NCBI RefSeq assembly: GCF_030699305.1
Contig: NZ_JAUYNB010000008.1
Location: 62,001 to 126,000 of the forward strand
Source: Novosphingobium sp.
GTDB lineage: Bacteria; Pseudomonadota; Alphaproteobacteria; Sphingomonadales; Sphingomonadaceae
Length of the DNA stretch: 64,000 nt
Direction of reading: 5' to 3'
Numbering within the stretch: position 1 is the stretch's first letter; every line of letters begins with the position of its first letter. Of this stretch, positions 33,607 to 44,216 are shown in pieces. The translations under genes were made by a program, and so were the position numbers. The notes below the pieces were generated by a model, which saw only the letters and a program-made list of their open reading frames with translations, was not told the DNA's origin and did not search any database.

Positions 33607-34415
33607 GCGATTGGCCGCTTGTTGGCCAGCGCTGGCAGCTGGGTCCGCACCTCTGTCAGGCGCGCGGAATGAAGCTCGGCGAAGCCAAGCCCGGAAGCGC
33701 TGCCGCCCATATCCAGCAGCACCTCGCCCCATGGGTCGACGACCAGACTGTGGCCGTAGGTTTCACGGCCGTCCTCGTGGTGGCCAACTTGCGCCGCCGC
33801 GATCACGAATGCGCTGGCCTCAATCGCGCGGGCGCGTTGCAGGATATGCCAATGGGCCGCCCCGGTCGGGACGGTGAAGGCCGCCGGGATGGCGATGGCA
33901 TCGCATTGCAGCTGCCCCAGCGCTTCGAACAAGGCGGGAAACCGCAAGTCATAGCAGATCGCCAGCCCCAGCCGGCCGACCGGTGTCTGCACCGTTACCA
34001 CGCTGTCGCCGGGGGCATAGGCGTTCGATTCGCGCCAGCTTTCGCCCGTCGCCAGATCGACATCGAACATGTGGATCTTGTCATACCGCGCCGCGATTGC
34101 GCCGCTGGAATCGATCACGAAGCCGCGGTTGGCCCACCGCCCATCGGCGCCTTCCACGGCCAGACTGCCGATATGCACCCAGATCCCCGCGCGGGCGGCG
34201 GCATCGCGCACGGCTGCCAGCATCGGGCTGGCGGCTTCCGGCACGACATGGCGGCCACCGCGCGCGCGGTCACGGTCCAGCAGGCCCGACATTTCCGGGG
34301 TGAACAGCATCGCCGCGCCGCCCGCCGTCGCCGCCTTGACGGCGTCCACCATGGCGTTCGCGTTGGCGGCCGGGTCGATCCCCGATGTCATCTGGAACAG
34401 TGCGATCCGGGTCAT
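33603..34415 (-). CDS. Carbon-nitrogen hydrolase (Nit1-like, probable deaminated glutathione amidase)
   Basis: 270 aa from the ATG at 34415. The Glu-Lys-Cys triad is visible: TPEMSG (Glu41), YDKIHMFDVDL (Lys113) and AICYDLRFP (Cys154). The KIHMFDVDL...ESNAYAPGD context matches the Nit1 branch, which hydrolyses deaminated glutathione formed by transaminase side reactions. Linkage to grxC seven bases upstream fits a glutathione theme. The exact substrate is inferred from family. Confidence 0.87.
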   Translation of the reverse strand: MTRIALFQMTSGIDPAANANAMVDAVKAATAGGAAMLFTPEMSGLLDRDRARGGRHVVPEAASPMLAAVRDAAARAGIWVHIGSLAVEGADGRWANRGFVIDSSGAIAARYDKIHMFDVDLATGESWRESNAYAPGDSVVTVQTPVGRLGLAICYDLRFPALFEALGQLQCDAIAIPAAFTVPTGAAHWHILQRARAIEASAFVIAAAQVGHHEDGRETYGHSLVVDPWGEVLLDMGGSASGLGFAELHSARLTEVRTQLPALANKRPIA

Positions 34416-34422
34416 GATGCGT

Positions 34423-34686
34423 CTATAGCGCCAACAGCGGGTCCAGCTTGCCCGCCCGGTCCAGCGCGTGCAGATCGTCACACCCGCCGATTGCCCGATC
34501 ATCGATCAGGATCTGCGGCACGGTCATCGCGCCGGGAACGCGTTCCTGCATCTCGGCCCGCCTGGGTCCGCCCAGAGTGATATCGTATTCAGTGTAGGAC
34601 ACGCCCTTGCCGTCCAGCAACGCTTTCGCCCGCACGCAATAAGGGCAGCCCCACTTGGTATAGATCTCGACCTTGGGCGTCGGCAT
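34423..34686 (-). CDS. grxC: Glutaredoxin 3
   Basis: 87 aa from the ATG at 34686 (GGAAGGA upstream). Active-site motif YTKWGCPYCVRAK at residues 9-21, cis-proline TVPQILID and the glutathione-binding GGCDDL are all present. It reduces disulfides using glutathione in the cytoplasm. The gene diverges from the Hsp20 gene and leads the grxC-nit-DUF1178 operon. Confidence 0.93.
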   Translation of the reverse strand: MPTPKVEIYTKWGCPYCVRAKALLDGKGVSYTEYDITLGGPRRAEMQERVPGAMTVPQILIDDRAIGGCDDLHALDRAGKLDPLLAL

Positions 34687-34759
34687 GCACGGTCCTTCCG
34701 GTGTGACGCAGCGATGATTTCCGCGCGCCCCTTGAAAGCGCCGAGCGGTAACATATCTG

Positions 34760-34857
34760 GATTGCGGTGTCATGGTCCGCAAGGGGATGGCTCCGCTGGG
34801 AAGCGCCGGGTTCGGGCTTCCTGACAGGATCAGAATTGCTCATCGGAGGATTTTGCA
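34760..34857 (+). promoter_or_regulatory. ROSE-like RNA thermometer in the Hsp20 5' leader
   Basis: Just before the start codon the leader reads ATTGCTCATCGGAGGATTTT: a TTGCT box can pair with the AGGA Shine-Dalgarno across a short loop, leaving a G opposite a G, as in ROSE elements. An upstream hairpin GGAAGC-G-CCG-GGTT-CGG-GCTTCC (34798-34820) precedes it. ROSE elements control small heat-shock genes in rhizobia and other proteobacteria. The boundaries of the full element are approximate. Confidence 0.55.
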
Positions 34858-35340
34858 ATGAACCGTTTCGATTTTACGCCCTATCGCCGCTCGATGGTTG
34901 GCTTCGACCGCCTGTTCGACCTGCTCGAAAACCATTCGCGGCTGAACAGCGGGGATAATTACCCCCCCTTCAACATCGAACGGCGCGGTGATGACGCCTA
35001 TCGCATCACGCTCGCCGTGGCGGGATTCAAACCCGCCGACATCGAAATCACCGCCCAGCAGAACCTGCTGGTCGTCCAGGGCCGCAAGGGCGATGAAACC
35101 CTGGCCGGGCAGTATCTGCATGTCGGCATTGCCCAGCGCGGGTTTGAGCGCCGGTTTGAACTGGCCGACTATGTGCGGGTGGACAGCGCCAATCTGGAAG
35201 ACGGGATGCTGGCGATCGATCTGGTGCGCGAAGTGCCCGAAGCGATGAAGCCCAAGTCCATCCCGGTCGGCACACAAAAGTCGCTGAGCGTGGTGCGCGA
35301 CGCCGACGTCGCCGCCGACACCGGCAGCGCCGCCGCCTGA
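34858..35340 (+). CDS. Small heat-shock protein, Hsp20 family
   Basis: 160 aa. The N terminus MNRFDFTPYRRSMVGFDRLFDLLE is typical of IbpA-type proteins. The alpha-crystallin domain runs from about residue 38 to 125 (YPPFNIERRGDDAYRITLAVAGF...DGMLAIDLVREVP), and a C-terminal IPV tripeptide (SIPVG) follows. It holds unfolding proteins as an ATP-independent oligomeric chaperone. Translation is probably heat-controlled by the ROSE-like leader. Confidence 0.93.
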   Translation: MNRFDFTPYRRSMVGFDRLFDLLENHSRLNSGDNYPPFNIERRGDDAYRITLAVAGFKPADIEITAQQNLLVVQGRKGDETLAGQYLHVGIAQRGFERRFELADYVRVDSANLEDGMLAIDLVREVPEAMKPKSIPVGTQKSLSVVRDADVAADTGSAAA

Positions 35341-35895
35341 TTCCCGGCAAGCCGTGATCTGGCGGGCGGCACTGCGCCAAAAACTGGTTCGAGGCTGAAA
35401 AATTGAGGGGCGGAACCTTGCGGTTCCGCCCCCGCGATGCTTGCGCACCGCCCCGTCACAGCAATGATCGTCCGGGTCGCAGAAGACGATCAAGGCGCGA
35501 CAAGCACATAAACCAGGTGTGCCCACCAGCCCGGTCTGAAACTGATACCAGCTTATGCCGTAAATCCACCAAACAGTCCCGCATTAATCGCGGTTACCAT
35601 CCGGTTAGTGGCAAATTTATTCTTGCCACCAAGTCCTTAACGTCAAGCGGCAAGCTACCCTAGGGACAGGCCGGAAATCAGTTGTGACCAAAAGGTTGCC
35701 GGCAGGAAAGTTCTGTTCTGTGTGACCCAACCCGGCGTTGGCGCCGGTGTTGTTGCGAATCTCTCTTAACACCAATATCGCTACGGGCTTTCGCCATGGT
35801 CTGGCAAGATGTTTCTTTGGTTAGCATGAACTTGCAACCGATTGCGCACCGGATTTTCTGCAATCAGCCCGCACAAAGTCCTGCAGCTGCGCCGT
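35341..35895. other. 555-bp gene-free region between convergent hsp20 and pyrG
   Basis: No convincing coding sequence is visible; the 86-aa track ORF (35403-35663) is Arg/Ser-rich with no start context. The stretch is more AT-rich than its surroundings. It contains the hairpin at 35407-35432 and a 7-bp inverted repeat GTGGCAA/TTGCCAC at 35608-35629. I recognise no tRNA or known RNA family, but a small RNA is possible. Confidence 0.6.
35407..35432. terminator. Strong 11-bp hairpin downstream of hsp20
   Basis: GGGGCGGAACC-TTGC-GGTTCCGCCCC is a perfect 11-bp stem with a 4-nt loop, 66 bp after the hsp20 stop. No T-run follows, so termination would depend on the stem or Rho. Confidence 0.65.
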
Positions 35896-37542
<1,647 letters not shown>

Positions 37543-37617
37543 TTAATCCGAACAAGGGGGACCGGGCAAGTCAGGCTTGCCACCAATCCACAGTTGAAAT
37601 GAACCACGCCAGCCGTT

Positions 37618-37648
37618 CGCGCGCGGCGGTCAACTGCCCCCGCGCGCG
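37618..37648 (-). terminator. Hairpin between secG and pyrG
   Basis: A perfect 9-bp stem CGCGCGCGG / CCGCGCGCG with a 13-nt loop lies in the 141-bp gap between secG and pyrG. There is no T-run, so it could attenuate rather than fully terminate secG transcripts. Confidence 0.45.
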
Positions 37649-37671
37649 GTGTCAGCGCCTGGTCGTTTGGT

Positions 37672-38076
37672 TTACTGCTTGGTCGCGCTGCCCAGCGGGT
37701 CCACCGGAGCCGTCGAGGCCGGGGCAGGAGCCGGTGCCAGTGCGCCGCCGGGAGCCGGCTGCGCCGCCGCGCCCAACGGATCGACCGGCGCAGGAGCGAC
37801 CGGTGCAATCCCACGCTCAAGCGAGGTATCGAGTTCGCGGCTGGTGGTGGTGCCGACCGCCAGCACGGCCAGCACGATGCTGAGCACCACGAACAGCACG
37901 GCCAGCACTGCGGTCGAACGCGTGAGGAAATCCGCCGCGCCGCGCGCGGACATCAGCCCGGTCGGACTGCCGCCGACCCCCAGCCCGCCGCCTTCGGACT
38001 TCTGCATGAGAATGATCGCAACCAGCAATGCGGCTACGATCGCCTGGACGACGGTAAGGAAGATGAACAGGGACAT
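37672..38076 (-). CDS. secG: Protein-export membrane protein SecG
   Basis: 134 aa from the ATG at 38076 (the track's first 20 residues are not SecG). Two membrane segments (residues 3-23 and about 55-73) flank the family signature LMQKSEGGGLGVGGSPTGLMSARG. The Pro/Ala-rich C-terminal tail, with PVDPLG repeated, is long, as in many alphaproteobacterial SecG proteins. It is the auxiliary subunit of the SecYEG translocon in the inner membrane. Confidence 0.95.
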   Translation of the reverse strand: MSLFIFLTVVQAIVAALLVAIILMQKSEGGGLGVGGSPTGLMSARGAADFLTRSTAVLAVLFVVLSIVLAVLAVGTTTSRELDTSLERGIAPVAPAPVDPLGAAAQPAPGGALAPAPAPASTAPVDPLGSATKQ

Positions 38077-38148
38077 GGCTTTCCTGCGATAAACAGCAAT
38101 AGCGGCGCATCTAGGCGCGCGCGGGCCGGCTTGCAAGCCGCAGGCGGA

Positions 38149-38907
38149 TTATTCGCTGGCGGAGCCGCCTGCTGCCACCACGATCGCCAGGAAACTCTCG
38201 GCCGTCAGGCTCGCCCCGCCGACCAGTGCCCCGCCGACCTCGTCCGCGCTCAGCAGTTCGACCGCATTGCCTGCATTGACCGAGCCGCCATAGAGGATCT
38301 GCACGCCCGCGCCGTCCTCGCCGTAGATTGCGATCAGGCGCGCGCGAATCGCACGGTGCATGGCGCTGACATCATCGACCGAGGGCACACGCCCCGTGCC
38401 GATTGCCCAGACCGGTTCATACGCCACGGTGACTTTTGCGGCGATGTCCGCGCCTGTCGGCAGCGATCCCTGCAGCTGGGCGCAGACCACGGTTTCGGCC
38501 TGCCCGGCGTCGCGCTCTGCCTCAGTCTCACCGACACATACGATGACTTCCAGACCGGCATCGAGCGCGGCCTGGGCCTTGGCCAGCACGACCGCATCGG
38601 TTTCACCGTGCATCGCGCGGCGTTCGCTGTGCCCGACAATGGTAAAGGTCGCCCCGGCATCCTTCAGCATCGCGGCAGAGATATCGCCGGTATAGGCGCC
38701 TGCGGCCTGAACATGGCAATCCTGCCCGCCGACGGTTATTTCCTGCACCGCTTCGGCGAGCGGATTGACCAGCGTGAACGGCGGCGCGATCGCCACCTGC
38801 ACCCCGGAAGCACGCGCTGCGCCGCGATCGATCGCCCTGGCTTCAGCCAATAACGCGCGCGTTCCGTTCATTTTCCAGTTACCGACGATGTAAGGGCGGT
38901 TCGCCAT
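38149..38907 (-). CDS. tpiA: Triosephosphate isomerase
   Basis: 252 aa. NWKMNG (substrate Lys), GHSERR (catalytic His) and AYEPVWAIGTG (catalytic Glu) are present, with the phosphate-binding ILYGGSVNAGNA near the end. It interconverts dihydroxyacetone phosphate and glyceraldehyde 3-phosphate in the cytoplasm. It is followed by secG and pyrG on the same strand and diverges from the PpiD gene. Confidence 0.97.
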   Translation of the reverse strand: MANRPYIVGNWKMNGTRALLAEARAIDRGAARASGVQVAIAPPFTLVNPLAEAVQEITVGGQDCHVQAAGAYTGDISAAMLKDAGATFTIVGHSERRAMHGETDAVVLAKAQAALDAGLEVIVCVGETEAERDAGQAETVVCAQLQGSLPTGADIAAKVTVAYEPVWAIGTGRVPSVDDVSAMHRAIRARLIAIYGEDGAGVQILYGGSVNAGNAVELLSADEVGGALVGGASLTAESFLAIVVAAGGSASE

Positions 38908-39160
38908 GAAGTGTCCCTGTTCTATCTATACTTCTGCCGCCAAAGTGTCGGTGGCGGTCATTTGTTCCAGCGCCTAAGCAAGCTTCGGGACGCTTGTCAA
39001 AGCCCGCAAGGATGCGGAACATGGCATTGCTGTGACAGGTTCGGCAATCGGGGGTAGCTGGTCCTGCGCCATTGCGGGAAGTGCGTTTGACGCTTAAAGC
39101 GGCCATGAAACTGCCGGTTTGCGGGCGCGATTCCGGCCATAAGGGTTTGACGACAAACAC

Positions 39161-41098
39161 ATGATTCAGTTCATTCGCAGCATGTTCTCATCAAAGCTGG
39201 GTGCCTTTCTGGCGCTTGGCTTTGTTGCCCTGATTGCCTTGGCATTCGCAGGCGGGGATATTTCTTCGACGGGTTCGTTCGGCGGCAATACCGGCGGCGA
39301 CCGGGTGGCGACCGTGGGCAAGGGCCGGATCGATTCTGCCGAACTGGAACAGGCCAGCGCACGCGCTGTGGATAATCTGCGCGATCAGGACCCGACTCTG
39401 TCGATGGCCAGCTTCGTCAATCAGGACGGCGTCACCCGCGTGCTCGATAACCTGATCGACATGACCGCGATCCGTGCCTTTGGCGAAGCCCATGGCATTC
39501 ACATTTCAAACCGGCTGGTCGACAGCGAAATTGCCAAGATCCCGGACGCGCGCGGGATTGACGGGAAAGTCAGCGATGCCAGCTACCGGGCGTTTCTGGC
39601 TCAGCGCCGGTTGACCGATGCGCAGTTGCGCAGCCAGATCGCGCAAAGCCTGATGGCCCGGCAACTGATCGGCGGGACCGAACTGGGCGTGGCCGTCCCC
39701 AATGAACTGGCGGTGCGTTATGCCGCCGTGATCACCGAACGCCGGACCGGCCAGATCGCGCTGCTGCCGTCCGCCGCGTTCGCACCGAAGACCGCACCGG
39801 CCGACGCCGATCTGGCTGCGTGGTACAAGACCAACCAGAAGGACTATGTCCGCCCGGAAAGCCGCGTGCTGCGTTATGCGGTGTTCGATGACAAGGCGCT
39901 GCGCACCGTGCCGGCCCCGACCGAGGCGGAAATCGCCGCGCGATATAACGCCAGCAAGGCGCAATACGCCGCTTCCGAATCGCGCCAGATCGTGCAGCTG
40001 GTGCTTCCCACCGATGCTGCGGCCAAAGCGATCATGACCGAAATCAGCACCGGCAAATCGCTTGAAGCCGCTGCCACGGCCAAAGGGCTGTCGGTGGCGC
40101 AGCTGGGCCTGATCGGACGCGAAAAGCTCTCCGGCCAGACCAACGCCGCTGTCGCCGATGCCGCTTTCGCAGCGGCCAAAGGCAAGGTGATCGGCCCGCT
40201 CAAGACCCCGCTGGGCTTTGCCCTGCTGCGGGTCGACGGGATCGACGGCAAGCCCGCGCGGACGCTTGAACAAGCGCGCGGCGAACTTGTTACCGTGCTG
40301 ACCGCTGAAAAGCGCCGGGCCGCGCTGACCGATTTCTCCGCCTCGATCGAAGACCAGTTCGACAACGGCGGGTCGCTGACCGATGTCGCCAGGGAACTGG
40401 GCCTGACGCTTTCCTCAACCACGCCGCTGACGGCAGACGGTGCGGTGCTGGGCAAGCCCGGCGAAACCGCTCCGGCAGCGCTGGCGCCGGTCGTGCAGAC
40501 CGCGTTCGCGATGGAATCGGAAGGCCAGCCGCAACTGGCCGAAGTGGAAGCGGGCAAGACGTTCGTGATCTTCGATGTCGAACGGATCAACGCGTCCAGC
40601 GCCCCGCCGCTGGCCGAAGTGAAGCCGCTGGTCATTGCCGAATACCAGCTCGCCAAGGGCGCCATTGCGGCCCGCGATGCGGCCAAGAAGCTGGAAGCCG
40701 CGCTGAAAAAGGGCGGTGATCTGACGGCTGCGATGGCCCAGCTCGGCGTGCCGCTGCCCCCGGTCGACAAGGTCGATCTGGAGCGGGAACGGTTGCAGGC
40801 AATGGGTGAACAGACCCCGCCGCCGCTGGCCTTGCTGTTTGCGACCGCCAAGGGTTCGGTCAAGCTGATGGCCGCGCCGCGCAATCGCGGGTGGTATGTG
40901 GTCAAGGTCACCGACGTGATCCCCGGCAAGGTCGATCCGGCCGATCCGCGCCTGCCGGAGTTCCGCCAGACGTTCCAGCAGATCACCGGTCAGGAATACT
41001 CCGCCCAGCTGGTTGCCGCGATGCGCAAGGACGTGGGCGTGAAGCGCAACGAAGCGGCCATCACCGCCGCCGCAAACCGCCTCAAGGGCGGGAACTGA
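39161..41098 (+). CDS. ppiD: PpiD-type periplasmic chaperone / peptidyl-prolyl isomerase
   Basis: 645 aa. A single N-terminal membrane anchor (about residues 12-31, LGAFLALGFVALIALAFAGG) is followed by a SurA-N-like domain (60-190) and a parvulin-like region around 250-360 (SRQIVQLVLPTDAAAK...KTPLGFALLRVDGI). A second degenerate half follows. PpiD assists folding of secreted proteins near the Sec channel, consistent with the nearby secG. The position directly before trpE is conserved in sphingomonads. Isomerase activity is not assured. Confidence 0.87.
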   Translation: MIQFIRSMFSSKLGAFLALGFVALIALAFAGGDISSTGSFGGNTGGDRVATVGKGRIDSAELEQASARAVDNLRDQDPTLSMASFVNQDGVTRVLDNLIDMTAIRAFGEAHGIHISNRLVDSEIAKIPDARGIDGKVSDASYRAFLAQRRLTDAQLRSQIAQSLMARQLIGGTELGVAVPNELAVRYAAVITERRTGQIALLPSAAFAPKTAPADADLAAWYKTNQKDYVRPESRVLRYAVFDDKALRTVPAPTEAEIAARYNASKAQYAASESRQIVQLVLPTDAAAKAIMTEISTGKSLEAAATAKGLSVAQLGLIGREKLSGQTNAAVADAAFAAAKGKVIGPLKTPLGFALLRVDGIDGKPARTLEQARGELVTVLTAEKRRAALTDFSASIEDQFDNGGSLTDVARELGLTLSSTTPLTADGAVLGKPGETAPAALAPVVQTAFAMESEGQPQLAEVEAGKTFVIFDVERINASSAPPLAEVKPLVIAEYQLAKGAIAARDAAKKLEAALKKGGDLTAAMAQLGVPLPPVDKVDLERERLQAMGEQTPPPLALLFATAKGSVKLMAAPRNRGWYVVKVTDVIPGKVDPADPRLPEFRQTFQQITGQEYSAQLVAAMRKDVGVKRNEAAITAAANRLKGGN

Positions 41099-41111
41099 TC
41101 CGGGATCGGCA

Positions 41112-42629
41112 ATGTCCGCAGCGCGGCCTGAAAACTGGGATGCAGCTGCCGCTGCGCTGGCTGCCGGTCGCCCGGCGCTGGTCTGGCGGCAACTGATCGC
41201 CGATACCGAAACCCCGGTTGGCGCGGCGGTCAAGCTGATCGAGGATGGACGCGGCGATTTCCTGCTCGAAAGCGTCGAAGGCGGCGAAGTGCGCGGGCGC
41301 TTCAGCTTGCTGGGGCTGGACCCGGACCTGGTGTTCCGGGCGACCGGCGCGGCCTGCGAAATCAATCCGGACTGGCGCACCGACCGCAGCGCCTTCACCG
41401 CCCTGCCCGGTGACAGCCTGAGCGAACTGCGCGCGCTGGTCGCCGCCTGCCGGATCGACGTTCCGGCGGCGCTGCCACCCGTGCTGGCCTGCCTCGTCGG
41501 GTATTTTGGTTATGAAACCTATGGGCTGGTGGAAAAGCTGCCACGTCCGGCGGAAAATCCGCTGGAACTGCCGGACATGCTGTTTGTTCGCCCGGCGCTG
41601 ATCCTGGTGTTCGACCGGCTCAGCGACGCGCTCTATTGCGTCGCGCCGGTCTGGCCCGCAGCCGGAACGCCGCAGCACCGGCTGGAAGCCGCGCAGGACC
41701 GGATCGACTCCGCACTGCGCCGGCTCGCGCAGGCTGCGCCAATGGTAACCAGCGATGCCGCCCTGCCCGAACCGGCGCTGGTCCCGACCATGGCGCCCGG
41801 CCAGTATGCCGCGATGGTGGCCCGCGCGCAGGACTATATCGAGGCGGGCGACATCTTCCAGGTCGTGCTGGCGCAGCGCTTTACCTGCCCGTTCACCCTG
41901 CCGCCGCTGGCGCTGTATCGCGCGCTGCGCCGGGTCAATCCTTCACCGTTCCTCTATTTCCTCGACCTGCCGGGTTTCGCGCTGACGGGCTCGAGTCCGG
42001 AAATCCTGGTCCGCGTGCGCGACGGCGAGGTCACCATCCGGCCGATTGCCGGAACCCGCCCGCGCGGCAAGACGGCGGAAGAGGACAAGGCCAACGAAAT
42101 CAGTCTGCTGGCCGATCCCAAGGAACGCGCCGAACATCTGATGCTGCTCGACCTGGGCCGCAACGATGTCGGCCGCGTGGCCAGGGCCGGATCGGTCCGC
42201 GTGACCGACAGCTACACGATTGAGCGTTACAGCCACGTCATGCACATCGTGTCCAACGTGGTCGGCCAGCTCGACAGCGATCAGCACGATGCCATCGATG
42301 CCGTGTTCGCAGGCTTTCCCGCCGGGACGGTCAGCGGCGCGCCCAAAGTCCGCGCGTGCGAGATCATCGCCGAACTCGAACCGGAAACGCGCGGGGCCTA
42401 TGCGGGCGGGGTTGGCTATTTCGGGCCGGACGGCAACCTCGACAGCTGCATCGTCCTGCGCACCGGGGTGATCAAGGATGGGCTGCTGCACGTGCAGGCG
42501 GGCGCGGGAATCGTGGCGGACAGCGACCCGGCCTATGAACAGCGCGAATGCGAAGCCAAGGCCAGCGCGCTGATCGCGGCCGCGCGGGAAGCGGTAAAGG
42601 TGGCCAGTCAGGCCGGTTTCGGGCAATAG
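41112..42629 (+). CDS. trpE: Anthranilate synthase component I
   Basis: 505 aa. The N-terminal feedback motif is FLLESVEGGEVRGRFS. The chorismate-binding C-terminal half carries GSSPEILVRV, PIAGTRPRGKTAEEDKANEISL, LLDLGRNDVGRVA and GTVSGAPKVRACEIIAELEPETRG. It makes anthranilate from chorismate with ammonia from TrpG, encoded 7 bp downstream. First gene of trpEGDC-moaC. Confidence 0.97.
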   Translation: MSAARPENWDAAAAALAAGRPALVWRQLIADTETPVGAAVKLIEDGRGDFLLESVEGGEVRGRFSLLGLDPDLVFRATGAACEINPDWRTDRSAFTALPGDSLSELRALVAACRIDVPAALPPVLACLVGYFGYETYGLVEKLPRPAENPLELPDMLFVRPALILVFDRLSDALYCVAPVWPAAGTPQHRLEAAQDRIDSALRRLAQAAPMVTSDAALPEPALVPTMAPGQYAAMVARAQDYIEAGDIFQVVLAQRFTCPFTLPPLALYRALRRVNPSPFLYFLDLPGFALTGSSPEILVRVRDGEVTIRPIAGTRPRGKTAEEDKANEISLLADPKERAEHLMLLDLGRNDVGRVARAGSVRVTDSYTIERYSHVMHIVSNVVGQLDSDQHDAIDAVFAGFPAGTVSGAPKVRACEIIAELEPETRGAYAGGVGYFGPDGNLDSCIVLRTGVIKDGLLHVQAGAGIVADSDPAYEQRECEAKASALIAAAREAVKVASQAGFGQ

Positions 42630-42636
42630 GCATTCC

Positions 42637-43221
42637 ATGATCCTGGTCATCGACAATTACGACAGCTTCACCTGGAACCTGGTCCATTACCTGATGGAAC
42701 TGGGGGCCAAGGTTGAGGTTGTGCGCAACGATGCCATGACCGCGCAGCAGGCGATTGACACGGGCGCGCAGGGCTTTCTGCTCTCGCCGGGGCCATGCAC
42801 CCCGAACGAAGCCGGGATCAGCCTGGACCTCGTCGGGGCCTGCGCTGCTGCGGGCAAGCCGCTGCTGGGGGTGTGCCTGGGACACCAGTCGATCGGGCAA
42901 TACTTTGGCGGCAAGGTCGTGCGCGGCGGGCTGATGCACGGCAAGGTTTCGCCGGTCAGCCACGACGGCACGGGCCTGTTCCGCGGCCTCCCCTCGCCCT
43001 TCATGGCCACCCGCTATCACTCGCTGATCGTGCAGGATATTCCCGGCAGCCTGATCGTCAACGCCACCAGCGATGATGAACACGTGATGGGGTTCCGCCA
43101 CCGCGATCTGCCGATCCACGGCGTCCAGTTCCACCCGGAAAGCATCGCGACCGAACATGGCCACGCCATGCTGGCCAATTTCCTGGCCGTCTGCGGGATC
43201 GCGGCGCGCGAGCTGGCATGA
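42637..43221 (+). CDS. trpG: Anthranilate synthase component II (glutamine amidotransferase)
   Basis: 194 aa. Class I amidotransferase motifs: LSPGPCTPNEAG, the nucleophile in GVCLGHQSIGQ and the His/Glu in VQFHPESIATEHG. It supplies ammonia to TrpE and may double as PabA for folate synthesis. Its stop overlaps trpD by ATGA. Confidence 0.96.
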   Translation: MILVIDNYDSFTWNLVHYLMELGAKVEVVRNDAMTAQQAIDTGAQGFLLSPGPCTPNEAGISLDLVGACAAAGKPLLGVCLGHQSIGQYFGGKVVRGGLMHGKVSPVSHDGTGLFRGLPSPFMATRYHSLIVQDIPGSLIVNATSDDEHVMGFRHRDLPIHGVQFHPESIATEHGHAMLANFLAVCGIAARELA

Positions 43222-44183
43222 CACTCTCGCTTGACATGGCCGAGGCGCTGTTCGGGCGAATGCTCGATGGCGGGATGGCCGACGATGAGATCGCCGCCAC
43301 CCTGATCGAACTGGCCGACCGGGGCGAAACCGCCGCCGAAGTCGCCGGGCTGGTCCGGGCGATGCGCGCCCGGATGAAGCGGATTGCCGCGCCCGCCGGC
43401 GCGATTGACGTCTGCGGCACCGGCGGTGACGGCCAGCACAGCCTGAATGTATCGACCGCCGTGGCGCTGGTCGTCGCGGCCTGCGGCGTGCCGGTGGCGA
43501 AGCACGGCAACCGCGCGGCGTCCAGTCAGGCAGGCGGCGCGGACACGCTGGAGGCGCTGGGCCTCAACCTCGCCCGTGCGTCGGAGATGGCCGAGCAGAC
43601 CCTGCCGGATCTGGGCATTGCGTTCCTGTTCGCGCAGGCCCACCACCCCGCGCTGGCCCGCGTCGGCCCGATCCGCAAGGCGCTGGGGCGGCGCACGATC
43701 TTCAACTTGTGCGGGCCGCTGGCCAATCCGGCCGGTGTCACCCGCCAGCTGGTCGGCGTCGCGCATCCGGCGCTGATCGCGCTCTACCGCGACACCATGC
43801 AACTGCTGGGCACCGAAGCGGCGCTGATCGTATCCGGGGCCGAGGGGCTGGACGAGCTTTCCATCGCCGGAACCAGCTACATGGCCGCGATCGGCCTGAC
43901 CGGCATCGGGGCCGAGATCACCCCGGACAACGCCGGGCTCGCGCCGCACCCGCTCGACGCGCTGCGCGGCGGGGATGCGGCGTTCAACGCCGCTGCGCTG
44001 CGCCAGTTGCTGCTGGGCGAGCCGGGTGCCTACCGCGATGCCGTTCTGCTCAATTCAGCCGCTGCCCTGCTGGTGGCGGGCGAGGCTGAGGATTGGCTTG
44101 AAGGCGTCGAGGAAGCCGCCGAAGCGATTGACAAGGGGCTGGCCAAGGGCCTGCTCGACTGCTGGATTGATACGGTTCGCTAA
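43218..44183 (+). CDS. trpD: Anthranilate phosphoribosyltransferase
   Basis: 321 aa. DVCGTGGDGQHSLNVSTAVAL (phosphoribosyl pyrophosphate binding) and KHGNRAASSQAGGADTLEALG are canonical, as is the GPLANPAG anthranilate site. It transfers phosphoribose to anthranilate, the second step of tryptophan synthesis. Translationally coupled to trpG. Confidence 0.96.
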   Translation: MTLSLDMAEALFGRMLDGGMADDEIAATLIELADRGETAAEVAGLVRAMRARMKRIAAPAGAIDVCGTGGDGQHSLNVSTAVALVVAACGVPVAKHGNRAASSQAGGADTLEALGLNLARASEMAEQTLPDLGIAFLFAQAHHPALARVGPIRKALGRRTIFNLCGPLANPAGVTRQLVGVAHPALIALYRDTMQLLGTEAALIVSGAEGLDELSIAGTSYMAAIGLTGIGAEITPDNAGLAPHPLDALRGGDAAFNAAALRQLLLGEPGAYRDAVLLNSAAALLVAGEAEDWLEGVEEAAEAIDKGLAKGLLDCWIDTVR

Positions 44184-44216
44184 GGCCGCGCGCCCCGGAC
44201 CGCGATGGGATCACCA

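Noticed and set aside
35403-35663. 86-aa ORF between hsp20 and pyrG
   Set aside because: Low-complexity Arg/Ser-rich translation through a hairpin with no ribosome site and no family resemblance.
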